Source of the DNA: Patiria pectinifera
Lineage: Eukaryota; Echinodermata; Asteroidea; Valvatida; Asterinidae
Direction of reading: 5' to 3'
Assembly (NCBI GenBank): GCA_029964075.1
Contig: CM057149.1
Coordinates: 29,650,197-29,714,196 of the forward strand
DNA: 64,000 nucleotides
The notes beneath the pieces are model-generated. The model searched no databases and was not told where the DNA came from. It saw nothing but the letters and a program-made list of their open reading frames with translations. Shown here one piece after another: positions 12,701-23,000 of this stretch. Position 1 is the first letter of the stretch, and every line of letters begins with the position of its first letter. The translations under genes were made by a program, and so were the position numbers.

Positions 12701-15700
12701 TTAAAACTTTCCAATTAATTAAACCAAGAAATCTTCTTCTGACATTCATACCTTGATATCCTGTGAGGATGTCTGGAGTGCATCTCTCAGTTTCTCCTCA
12801 TTCTGCAGGATGAGGTCTTGCTGCTTCAGTGATGTCCCCTGCTTCTCAATCATCTCCTCCTGTAGTTTACCTATCAAAGTCAAGAAATCCTTCCATTTCT
12901 AAGTACACTTTCTATCCCCATCTCCAAAATTATTTACCCTTCAGTTGGCCTCCAGATCCCACGCAAAAAAAACAACCTTGTGAATGAACATTCAACACAC
13001 TTTATTGGGCTATCAAGACAGACCAAATGAACAAATTATGCGAACAAATGTAGCCGACTGCAAATCAATTGGTTTAAAGCTGAGAAAGTGTAAAATATTT
13101 CTTATTTTGATACCAGGCAACAAAATCCCAAAACTAAAGTACATGCACAAATTATGATCAAAACTCTGCCCGTAATTGTTAACTACCCACTTGGATGAAA
13201 AACATTGCTTGGAGCCCCAGCACGCAATTTTGGAAATTTTCCTTCAGTGGCCTTCTGACTGCACTTAGCTTTAAGACCAGGGCCCCATTTCTTGGCTCTG
13301 CTAACCACAGAATTCCGCGCTTCCGATCACCGTTCTGTGCAAACGGCGCTAGCAGAGGAATAAGGCGCTAACCCTGTAAGCCCAGAATCCTCAGTTACGG
13401 GATGTATGCATGCGCGCGCATACACCCCGTAAAAGCCAAATTTCCTCGCTAACCTGTGAAACATGTTTACTGTAAGCACAGAATTATTTTCTGCTACAGT
13501 AAGCAGGGATTTTGTTAACGGTAAGTGAAGCCATGAAATTGGGTCTTATTGGTGATGAACAAAATAGGTGTGTGCAGACAACCTAGAGCTTCTAACATTT
13601 TCTAGATCCCAACATATTCGCTTGAACCTGTTTTGTGAATAGGGAGTGCTGAATGGCGCGCTGTGGAGCGCTGCTGTCCAATGGTTAAGGTGTTTGACTC
13701 GTGTGCCGTGGAACGTGGGTTTGAACCCTGACGGGAAAAATGGTGCTTGGGTTCTTGGGCAAGACACTTAAAAACAATTGCCTCTCTCCACCCAGGAGTA
13801 TAATTGGGTACCTGTCAAGGGCGGATCCGGGGGGGGGGGGGGGGGAAAAGTGGGCCATGGGCCCCCCTCCCCAAAAAAAAACGAATCAATTTTTTTTTTA
13901 GATGACTTTGCAATAAAGGCAGGCAATGTGTACACCACCATCTTCTTCTAAAAAAAAAAATTGGTTAAAGTGGTCAGAAATTGCCTCAGCTCGCACCACA
14001 GAGCATCTAGAACCCCACGCCGTCATTTTTTTTTGACAAACTTTTTGGGGACTAAATTTTTTTTGGGCCCCAAAAACTGTGTTCTGGATCCGCCCTTGGT
14101 ACCTGTGAAGGCAGAGACCAGAATGCGCTGATCTAGAGCTGCTGCAAAAACATGGCCTGATGAACAGGGGTAATAATTGTGAAGCGCTTTGAGACCTTTG
14201 ATACAAAGTTCTATAAAATCACCACATTATTATTATTATGGCAACACGCAGCAACTGACAAAAACTGGCATGCAAATGAACAGATGTTCTCATAAGCTGC
14301 ACACAAGCCCACCCACGCCAATATCATCCCATTCCCTCTCCAATCACCAACCTGTGACCTCCATCTTGTCCGCCACATCTTCTGAGCTCTGGGCCAGCCT
14401 GGAGACGGTCTGCTCCGTCTGCTCGTGCCAGACTTGGCTCTGCAAGAAGAAGCAGATGTCCTGGGTGTGGGTGAAGAACTCCGTGTAGGCGTTGAACGCT
14501 ACAGCGTCGCCCCGCAGCTGTGACAGGCAGGTCTGGATGTCAGTCGTCCCGCTCTCGCAGGGGTACGATGGTAGACCCGCCTTCTCTAAGTGACAGTTGG
14601 CGAAGGTCAGGGCCAAGTAACTCTGCTCATCGTCTGTGAGTCGTTTGCAACCTGCCCAACAAATGAGAAATCAAACATATTTATGACCCAAACTTGGCCT
14701 TCTTGACCTTCCTGAACCCCAACTTTGTTCAGGCACCCAATGGCACACTCTAAGTACATTGACTTTCAAGGGACAATAACCGGGCTTCATCTTCCTAAAA
14801 TCTGTAAGATCCTCCAGAACCTCTTGGTGGAGTCTGACGGATCTTGGAGAGTTAGGAGGAATACAATACGGCATTTATCACAGGGTTCTCTGACTTCAGG
14901 CAGCACTGTTGAAACATATGTGTTGCTCCCATTCTATCCAGGATCTTGTTAACCCTTTAGTCACTGTACCACCTCAAACCGCCCTGCCTATCACTCACTG
15001 TACCGCCCGAAACCGCCCGAGCACTCTATGATTCTATTGATTCTTCAGTGAATATACACAAAGTAATGAAATGTAGTACAGGTGCTAATGGGTTCAATTG
15101 GCCTATTGCCGTTTGCGAATTAGCCACGCCCCTTAGACAACCCTATGGAGTTTTTGTACACTAATTTTTACTTGTCTCGGATTGTAATATCATGTAATTG
15201 GACAATATTTCATAAGCTGCGTTGACGCGATTCTAACGTGATTTTACCGCGATAGGTCAATTTAGGCGCAATGGAATTTAAGGTGATAGACAAGCAATGT
15301 GAGATATTTTTGGAATCAATTATTGGAGGGAAGATTGCCATTGGTATCTGCAGGTAAAAAAAAAAATGTGGGATCGTGAACAGTTCCCCCCCCCCCCAAA
15401 GGTTTACCACCCATGCCCAGAGGGGTTTGCAGTCTTCCCCTGCAACTTGGCCCATGTGGGCCCCTAACATCTGTCTTAACCCTAACCCTGCCAGATGCAA
15501 CACAGTGCATCAGGTGGAAAAGTCTGGTGCACTTTGATGCATTCAGCTACCAACACCAATGCATCAATGGTCCCTTCCGAGACACTGAGAGCTAGTCCCA
15601 TAGAACAATGCCACAGTTGTATCCTGCTGCGTTTGGGAACCACAGACTCTGAGGCAGTTTGGCCTCAAGACTTTTGACCTGATGGGGTGAGTGATGGATA

Positions 15701-16650
15701 TTGCTGCACTGGGCAGGCTTGTAATTTAGACAAATGTTGCAGGTTGCTGCGTTTGGCAGGGTTTCTAGCCAGAATAACCACGAGGGTTAGGGCTAGGGAG
15801 GAGTGCAGAGTACTTCAAGCCGTGTTACAAAAAGATCCAAGAGTCTGAACATCTTTCAAAATGCAACGATGACGGCGTCCAACCTGGGCTACCTTGCAAC
15901 TGTACCTTCATTAATTTGTTCCAAAGCTCTTGTCCAGCATTTGCCGTAGCGCGGATGCTCGCCATACTGCCTGATTTGGGTCAGCATTCTTTCACCCTCA
16001 TTGACTCTCACCACACCTTGCTCGTACCTCGGCTCCCCAGAGATGAGAAGTGCTGCTCTGGAGACGAGGGCAATAATAAGCAGCAGACTGACAGCCATAT
16101 GGCTACAAGCTGTCAAGAGAGAACAGAAAAATTAAGTAGAAAATTTAGAACAGTAACAATTTGAACACTGTCTTGATTTAGTCTGAATAACTAGGACTCT
16201 ACGAATTGCCTTTTTTAATATTTGGACATGGTCTAGGCATGGAGGTAGGAATAAAAGGAGTTAGCACGAAAATCCCCCTGGTTTAATCCCAATTAGCATA
16301 TTCCAGGCCACTGTCGTGAGCTATGGGATATCACGCAGCGTCTTGGCATTTTAATGACCGCCGTTAATCCCCTTGAACGCTATGTCTAGTGCCGACCACT
16401 CAGCTCCGTTCACTACCGAAGAAGCCTGACTGGAGTACATCCAGCAAACAAATATATACTTCGGACATGCGCAGTACGTTTTGAGCATATGCACGCTATC
16501 AGGGTCTTGTTTTTCGGATGCGCAACAAAATTCTTTGTCATGTCACCTTTAAAACGATGAAAATTTGCCAATAATTCGTTTGGCAAGTAATATTTTCATA
16601 TTTCGGATAAATGTGAAATTTCGTGAATTACCTGGTGAAATGTAAGACAT
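6746..16650 (-). CDS. bmb: Kar5/GEX1/Brambleberry-family nuclear fusion protein, nine exons
   Basis: Coding exons in transcript order: 16632-16650, 15906-16109, 14352-14651, 12752-12870, 10954-11220, 10586-10757, 8797-9033, 7879-7997 and 6746-6952 (stop). All junctions are GT-AG and join in phase to about 547 residues. A hydrophobic signal peptide lies near residues 11-28. The family block follows: C-K-R-L-T-D-D-E-Q (76-84) and NCHLEKAGLPSYPC (93-106). A coiled-coil stretch (about 175-245) leads to membrane segments near 249-268, 279-291 and 316-330. The acidic Ser/Asp-rich tail contains KRKRGRPKGSRSR (461-473), an AT-hook-like patch. In fungi, plants and fish this family acts at the nuclear envelope in nuclear or pronuclear membrane fusion. 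The function here is inferred from the family. The 19-nt first coding exon is the weakest part; Met11 is the fallback start. The gene is head to head with ATG7. Confidence 0.78.
9095..9180 (-). pseudogene. decayed copy of Brambleberry-like exon 7 (copy 2)
   Basis: Read on the minus strand this encodes TVIDGYNPYNFRASDTGPTC, closely parallel to TAIDGYSSDDFTSTDTEPTC at the start of exon 7 (8797-9033). It follows a usable-looking CTGCCCAG acceptor. However, it lacks five bases present in exon 7 just after the acceptor, so its phase does not match exon 6, and no good donor follows. It is either a decayed tandem exon duplicate or a rarely used cassette. Confidence 0.6.
9228..9292 (-). pseudogene. 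decayed copy of Brambleberry-like exon 7 (copy 3)
   Basis: On the minus strand it reads VMDGYSSDGYMSTNTEPT, a third version of the exon-7 opening. It is spaced about 120 bp from copy 2. No convincing acceptor or donor surrounds it. Together with copy 2 it shows that the front of exon 7 was tandemly copied. Confidence 0.55.
9390..9655 (-). mobile_element. tRNA-derived SINE
   Basis: Read on the minus strand it begins with a tRNA-like head, GTCATGGCCGAGCGGTTAAG (box A). Box B, GGGTTCGAGTCC, lies near 9577-9588, with spacing that suggests a Leu- or Ser-type tRNA with a variable arm. The body carries GGGACGTAAAGCCG and AAAGAACCCAGTAACAC phrases. It sits in an intron on the same strand as the host gene. 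Confidence 0.75.
12098..12604. mobile_element. Harbinger-like miniature element, TAA duplication
   Basis: Inverted ends GGGCCCGTGACCATTCAGCC and GGGACCGTGACCATTCAGCC extend for about 38 bp through GGTATGAAAAGGGCCCC. TAA flanks both sides (12095-12097 and 12605-12607). GG-starting ends with a three-base TAA/TTA duplication fit PIF/Harbinger. No transposase frame is seen. The element lies in an intron of the Brambleberry-like gene. Confidence 0.78.
13278..13546. mobile_element. CAGGGCCC-family miniature element, copy 1
   Basis: It starts CAGGGCCCCATTTCTTGGC and ends with the complement of ACCCAATTTCATGGCTT. Internal words such as CTGTAAGCACAGAAT and GCTAGCAG recur in the copies at 20.75-21.22, 28.16-28.41, 33.11-33.36 and 35.48-35.76 kb. 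The CAGGG start resembles hAT ends, but no clean duplication is seen. Confidence 0.75.
13660..14240 (+). mobile_element. tRNA-derived SINE, interrupted
   Basis: A tRNA-like head with box A near TGTCCAATGGTTAAGG and box B GGTTTGAACCC (about 13718) is followed by a body including GCAAGACACTTA, AAGCGCTTTGAGACC and an ATTATTATTATT tail. It is split by the hAT-like element at 13816-14098, whose 8-bp duplication lies in the SINE body. Removing the insert and one duplication copy gives continuous SINE sequence. Confidence 0.82.
13816..14098. mobile_element. hAT-like miniature element, CAAGGGCGGATCC ends
   Basis: Inverted ends CAAGGGCGGATCC are flanked by a perfect 8-bp duplication, GTACCTGT (13808-13815 and 14099-14106). 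The interior holds a 16-G run and A/T tracts and is not coding. It is inserted in an older SINE. Confidence 0.9.
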
Positions 16651-17007
16651 TTTTGGCAGCTTCCTGCCATGCCCTGTGAATAAAAATAACAGCAAAAGTT
16701 TCGGAAAGGTGGCGCTTTCAAATGATGTAAGAATCGTAACTTAGCGATGCTTAGCACTTAAAAAAAACACACTTTTTTGCGATGTCGCATGCAATTACAA
16801 TGCGCATGCATTTTTGCGGTTTTGCGGTTTTGGGAAGGCTATCTGATTGATGGCGGCGTGAGACATGGCCTGTTTGATCTTGCTTGTACTAACTCCTTCT
16901 ATTTCTACCTCCATGGTCTAAACTCTAAGTTAAGTAACTTACAAAATTTTCTTGACTGTCCATATAGACTTTGTACACAACCGCTGAAGTGGCGTCAGGG
17001 AATCAGG

Positions 17008-18568
17008 TCAACTCGGACCCAAACCAAGTCGGACCCATGCCAAGTCGGACCCATACCAACTCGGACCCACGCCAACTCGGACCCACTACCCCTTCGGACC
17101 CACTACCAACTCGGACCCACTACCAACTCGGACCCACTACCAACTCGGACCCAGGCACGACCAACTCGGACCCAACAATGACTTAATCATTAGTTTCAGA
17201 GATTATATTTATAGGTCATCTTAATGTTACAGTGCTAATATAGTGAGGATATTAAATGGGGCTTTTAGTTTTGTTGTTTGATCATACTGCGTTGATTTTG
17301 CTCTCTTATTAATTATTCACATGAAGAAATGGATATATCTATGTGCAATGTTTTCCTTTTTCATATGCATTTTGTGTGTGTGCCAAATAATATAAACCAA
17401 AGTATATCACACCCAATGAAGGATTTCAATATGTCACAGAAAGGTAATCATCAAGTTAAGGAAATTAAGAATGCAGTTCGAAAATGTCAAACACAATGCA
17501 TGCAGTAATATTGATCTGCAATCATTCTCCCCCATTCATAGCGCTGCGCAAAGAGATTAATCTTCGCGGTTGAATCAAAGCGTAGTCCCCAGTTCACACA
17601 AACAGCAGCAAGTTCATTCGGCAGTATTGGCACCCCTTGATCAGTTCAGTGGAGCGGGTAAAAAGGTTACCGCTGCCAAGATCGAAGTGTATGAAAGATA
17701 ATTTAAATGCTGGCCTTGAATTTTGTGGGGTTTTTTTACGAATCTGTGTAACTTTTTTATACTTTTTGATTAACCTTTTTTGTTCAATCAGGAACCTTCA
17801 TTTTTCTTGCAGTGTATGCAATGGTGTTGATGTGGTTTTTTTTTAAATACACGTACATGTAGAGATTAGAATAGACTTCGTTTTTATACCTTATTTATTT
17901 TATTTAATGGCTTATAATGTTTACTTATATTTATTGAATTAATAATGTCATGTTTGAAAGTGTTTATGTTCCAATGTCATACTTTCCAATTTTATTTTTC
18001 TATGAAGATCTGTTCTGAATTCATGTGGTTTTGAATTAAAAATGAAATAAATTGCTGTTAAATTGAGCAAGATGGCGTGAACGATGTCAAATATGAAAAT
18101 GAATAATTGGTTAAACTTTAATTTTAATTATTTTTGGTTAAAGTGCAATATGTTTCAATGGAAACAAATAAAAATAAATAATTAATTACACTTTTACAGC
18201 GCATGTCAAAATAGCATTCAATGTGCTTTACAACGACAAACTGCTGCAATACAGATATTTTACCTGACAACTACAGTGAAAACTTATACTTAACAACAGC
18301 ATCACTGTATTAACAGATGGTAAGTGGACAAACTTTATGAAATGTCAAATGATTGAAAACGCTGTTGAATGATTGTAAACGATGGGTCCGAGTTGGTCAT
18401 CATGCATGGGTCCGAGTTGGAAGTGGGTCCGAGTTGGTTGTGGGTCCGAGTTGGTAGTGGGTCCGAGTTGGTAGTGGGTCCGAGTTGACGTGGGTCTGAG
18501 TTGGTAGTGGGTCCGAGTTGGCATGGGTCCGAGTTGGCTTGGGTCCGACTTGGTTTGGGTCCGAGTTG
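17008..18568. mobile_element. foldback element with 17-nt sub-repeat arms
   Basis: The left arm (17008-17178) is about ten copies of a 17-nt unit, AACTCGGACCCACTACC, with variants. The right arm (about 18383-18568) is the same unit in reverse complement. The outermost repeats match in order of variants: CAACTCGGACCC, then AAACCAAGTCGGACCCA, at both ends. The 1.2-kb interior is AT-rich with no recognisable transposase. Flanking bases do not show a clear duplication. The architecture recalls Drosophila FB-type foldback elements; the superfamily is not established. Confidence 0.75.
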
Positions 18569-19290
18569 GATCGAAAAGATGGCAACATTTTTTCCAATGA
18601 TAATTTCAAATTCATGGAACAGAATGCTAAATGTTTTCCTTTTAAAAATAAATGAGAACAAAAAAGAATCTCTTTGAGTTTAACTCACCAATCATGCAAT
18701 CTTCACAAACGCGGCGTTTCATCAATTCATAAGTGGCGCTTTCCCAAACGAAATTGCGGAACCGCTGCGCTGCAGGTTTAATTTTAGAATTCAACTCGTG
18801 AGGGCGCCCTTCGCAAATCACGGAAACGAAACAGGTGAAACTGGATGATGAGGCACATGACCGTCGTCGCCCATCCCACTGCTGACAATTCGGGTTTGAA
18901 CACCAGCTTGTCTTAACTATCCAGCACAGTAGGTATTATATCGATGGAAGTGTGTTCATTCGGTGTGGTTAAGTGAAGTCAAGAATGCTATGCTTGTTTA
19001 AATTGCTCGACTTGTTGTTATCTGTGGTGGGAATAGGTGGTGGAGGACTAGACTGGGACCCAAGCCTCAAAAGGCCAAGTTGAAGTTGAGTGCAGAAAAC
19101 ATGCACTATGAAGGTAGCTAGGATGATCCTAGCGTTAAGTTTATGCATACTATGAAGGGTGCACCCGGCGGAGTATAAAACTTCCCATACTTAGTCCCAT
19201 AGACAGCAGTGATAAATCCCCATACTTCAATATTCTTTTAAAAATACTCAGATTTTCTCAGCTCTCACACTCACTTGTCATGCTTGTGTT

Positions 19291-19376
19291 TAGCCCCACT
19301 AGTGTGGCCGTCGGTATGCTGCGCTGAACCTCTAGAGGTTCAGCGCAGCATACCGACGGCCACACTAGTGGGGCTA
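19291..19376. mobile_element. perfect 86-bp palindrome with 9-bp flanking duplication
   Basis: Bases 19291-19333 are the exact reverse complement of 19334-19376, without spacer or mismatch. The start is TAGCCCCACTAGTG and the centre is TCTAGA. GCTTGTGTT occurs directly on both sides (282-290 and 377-385 of the 19-kb block), as for a 9-bp target duplication. MULE-type transposons make 9-bp duplications, but this assignment is only an inference. There is no coding capacity. Confidence 0.85.
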
Positions 19377-20006
19377 GCTTGTGTTCAGCTGCAATGCACA
19401 ATCAACATGTCATCTTTCATTTTCTTTTCAATTTTTGATGGGTTGGCCATTGTCTTTTTGGAGAAATACTCACCCAAACTTACAAACGATGTTTCCAAAA
19501 CTGGAAAAGTAGCCATTTTGAAAAAGGATCCCTCCACAACATGGTTAAATTGTACCTCTTTCAGACCCAGTTGCATCCAAAACGCTCAAAATTGGAAGCC
19601 CCAAGTCCAGGCCAGAACTATGATTGCCATATATCTCTTCATGTCCCCAATTCCATTGCTCTCATAACTCTCTAAATCTAAATATATAATAATTTGAGTG
19701 TACGATGTATTTATTCATGAGCTCGATGAACAGATTTTTGACCTATTGGACTCTCATCATGCACAGTATTGAGAGTCCCAAATTTTCGGACTAGGTGGGC
19801 ACAGTCATGTGGGAATATTATAGTTATTTGGCTTAATATAATATGGCTTTCAGACCTATGTCATTTTTGTGTTCTTGAAAAAAAATATGCAATATAATAC
19901 AACACAAAGTATGCAATATATAATACAACGGGTAATTTTGCCATTTACTGTGTGGTGTTATTTTTTAAATTAGCATGCATTTATTTCTATACAGACAAAA
20001 TCCAAA

Positions 20007-23000
20007 ATGGCCACCTCTGGACAGAGTGCCAGCCAAGCCAAACAGTTGCAGTTTGCGCCCATGAACAGCGCCCTCGATGTTGGATTCTGGCACCGGCTGT
20101 CCAGGAAGAAGCTTGAAGAATACAAGTTGGACGACTCGCCCAAACCAATCAACGGCTATTTCTACAACGGTAAATTGAAGCCGTTTTCAAAGTTGCACTT
20201 TCCATTGTAAACTATTAATACCCTTTCATCTCTTAAAGGGAAAATACAACATTTGCAAACATCAAAAAATAAAACTACCAAATCATTTTGAAATACCTTG
20301 CTGGACTGTTAGTGCATGACAGTGTAAAGCATCCTGTAAAATCATGGCACCTGGTATACTGTCATTTTCAAGAAAAGTGGTATTTTTGTATCAATTTCCA
20401 ACGCTGGTTGGCCGACCAGCGTTGGAAAAAACTGGCTTTTTTCAAATACTGGCCCCAATTGACCATCACACTTGTTTGCAATCGATTACACACCTATGAA
20501 CAGGTACAAGCCAGCTAGACTGGTTCCCTGACCTTACAATTCCCCAATGTATGTAAACTGCTCTGTTTCTTCTTATATGGAGCCAGGGAACCAGACTACA
20601 GGAAAATGATTGTTTTTCTTGGTTTTTATAGCATTTTCGAACCCAAAACCTCAAAAAAGTCAGTGTAACTATATTTACTATATATTTCCAACCCCCCAAT
20701 TCCATCCATTTCTGAAAATTACAGCAAAAGCAAATGATGTATATTCCCTTTAAGCAAGAATTCTTTGCTTAGGATCAGTCACTGTTCACTGCTTACAGCT
20801 TAAGCACAAGAATTCTGTGCTAATCCTGTAAGCACAGAATCTTCAGTTAGGGCCGTCTTAATTCATGTCCGGGACGAGTTCCGGACAATTTACAGGTAGA
20901 ATCAGTCACCTTGTCCAGAAGAAGCTCTGCATTTATCCCGGGCGTGTTCCAGGGAAATTTTCATTAGCAACCGCTTGACTCACCAATACTGATAACTTCT
21001 TTGTGGGAAGATTATGGCGAAGTTGTTCAGAATCCGGCAACTTATACCCGATACAATGTCCACAACTTGTCTGGAACTCGTTCCAGGTATGAATTGAGAC
21101 TAGCCATGACTGGATGTGCACGTGCGCAAAAGCCAGAATTCCTTGCTAACTCGTAAAATACGCCAACTGTAAGCACAGAGTGCCTGCAGCAGTTAGCAGG
21201 CATATCCATGAAATTGCACCAGGTCTGACTTCAGTTTTATTTCATTTTGTACAATGACGTAAGTTGTCAATGTATTTGTCAATTTTGACCAGGTTTTCAT
21301 TAAGGTCTGAGGAATTTATTTTCAAAACCATAAAACTTTCTATGTTTCACAACTCTGTGAATGCAGGAGATCCTGATGGCCTTCCATCAAGGACCAGCCT
21401 GGATTTCAACTCCTTTGATGAGTAAGTTTGAGATTTCTTCCCTTTCCCCGTGTCCCCCCCCCCACCCCCATGTCTCCTCCCCTTTACTTTCTCACTCTTA
21501 CTTATAAATGTAATTTTCCGAAGTTCTGGGTGATTCTCACTATAACATCTCACAGTGTGTGAAGAATGACTCAGTTTTGCACCTAGAAACCCGGGGGGGG
21601 GGGGGTTTCAAGTATTTTTTGTGATATTCATTTGGAAAGGTATATCAACAATGTTAAAGCCAAGTTAAGTTAATTTAGATTGTAGGCGACTATCAATGTA
21701 CATAATTTCTTGACAAATCTTCTCTTTCATCATAAATTCCACTTTTCAAGCTGAAACAATCTCAGGAGTTTTCATAAGATCTTCAAGTAACAACTTTTTG
21801 GTGGCTCCGGCTGTATGTAAGGTTTCAGATATAGCAGCTACTTTGCCATGGAATTGAACTGTCACTCTCGGCACAAAAGCCATGCCCATAAACACCTTCC
21901 TGGAAATTAACAGTATTTAGTATTTTGTCCGATTTCGCTTCTTATCCAAAACAGACAGTATGTATCAGGCATGCAACTTTTCCTCGGATCAGCTGATTTC
22001 CTCTTTTTTTACTTCCCATGTGTGCCATTGCAAAAAGAAAAAAAACTGTACAAAGTCTGGGGAAAATTTGAATTTCCTCTTTTTTGTGACTTCCCAGTTG
22101 CATGCCTGATGTATTATTTCCTGTATTGTCCTCAGACCCATCCAGTGTCCTCCGCATTGCTTTCCGTCCCACGGCACGTTGCTGAATTTCAACACCATGG
22201 ATGCCTTCAAGTCATGTGACAAGAAAGCTGAACTGGAAAAAATTGCAGCCCTGGTGAGTGCCGTTTAAAAATGTGGCTAATAAATGTAGTCAACTGTGAT
22301 TTGAAAATGTTGTCTGTTAACCCCACTCTTTTCGTATAATAGAACTCCATTTTTGTGGCATTTTTTTTAACCTGGTTTTTAATTCATTTTTTTTTTATTC
22401 TCAATACATTTTCAACTTTTCTATTTTCTTCTAACCAAAGAACCGATCCAATAACTAAACGTGGGACCCATTTGGGGGTTTGTTATGGGTTCATGTTATA
22501 TTCAAAAGTGAATATTTTTTGTATTGCTGGAGAAAATTTGCAATTTAAAAAAAGGGCTGGGATAAAATTTGAAAAAAAGCACTGGGCGAGCGACTTAACA
22601 TGTTTGATTTTCTTTACTGTACATGTAAAAAACTTTATTTACACAGGCATGCAACTTTTCCTCGGATCCGCTGATTTCCTCGTTTTTTACTTCTCAAGAA
22701 TGCCATTACAAGTTGAAAAACACTGTACAAAGTCTTGTGTGGTTTTGAATCTCCTTTGTTTTTTCTAAATTCCCAGTTGCATGCCTGTTTACAGTGAAAT
22801 CTCGACTATGTCAAACCTCGGGGGAACAGGTTCAAAATTTGACTTAAGCAGAGTTTTGAGTTAAGCAGGGTTGTATATAATTGTTATACTACTGAACGGA
22901 ATGGATTCTTTGTTTGACTTTGACAGTTGTTTTGAGTTATCAGAGTTGGACTTATTGAGATTTCACTGTAATTGCAAAAAAAATGTCAGTGCATTGACAC

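Larger units (their letters stand above)
16651..20006. other. head-to-head intergenic region, Brambleberry-like / ATG7
   Basis: This is about 3.4 kb between two divergent start codons. It must contain the promoters and any 5' non-coding exons of both genes. A CTATACAG acceptor-like site lies only 12 bp upstream of the ATG7 start, so an upstream non-coding exon is likely. No TATA box is obvious. The space is dominated by the 17.01-18.57 kb foldback element and the palindrome at 19291-19376. The GC-richer part around 18.70-18.90 kb is the best guess for a shared promoter. Confidence 0.5.

Noticed and set aside
18335-18661. Open frames of about 100 residues rich in S-D-P and T-R-T repeats, also at 16777-17186
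   Set aside because: They are translations of the 17-nt sub-repeat arrays. Reading through in several frames on both sides follows from the repeat unit, not from protein coding.
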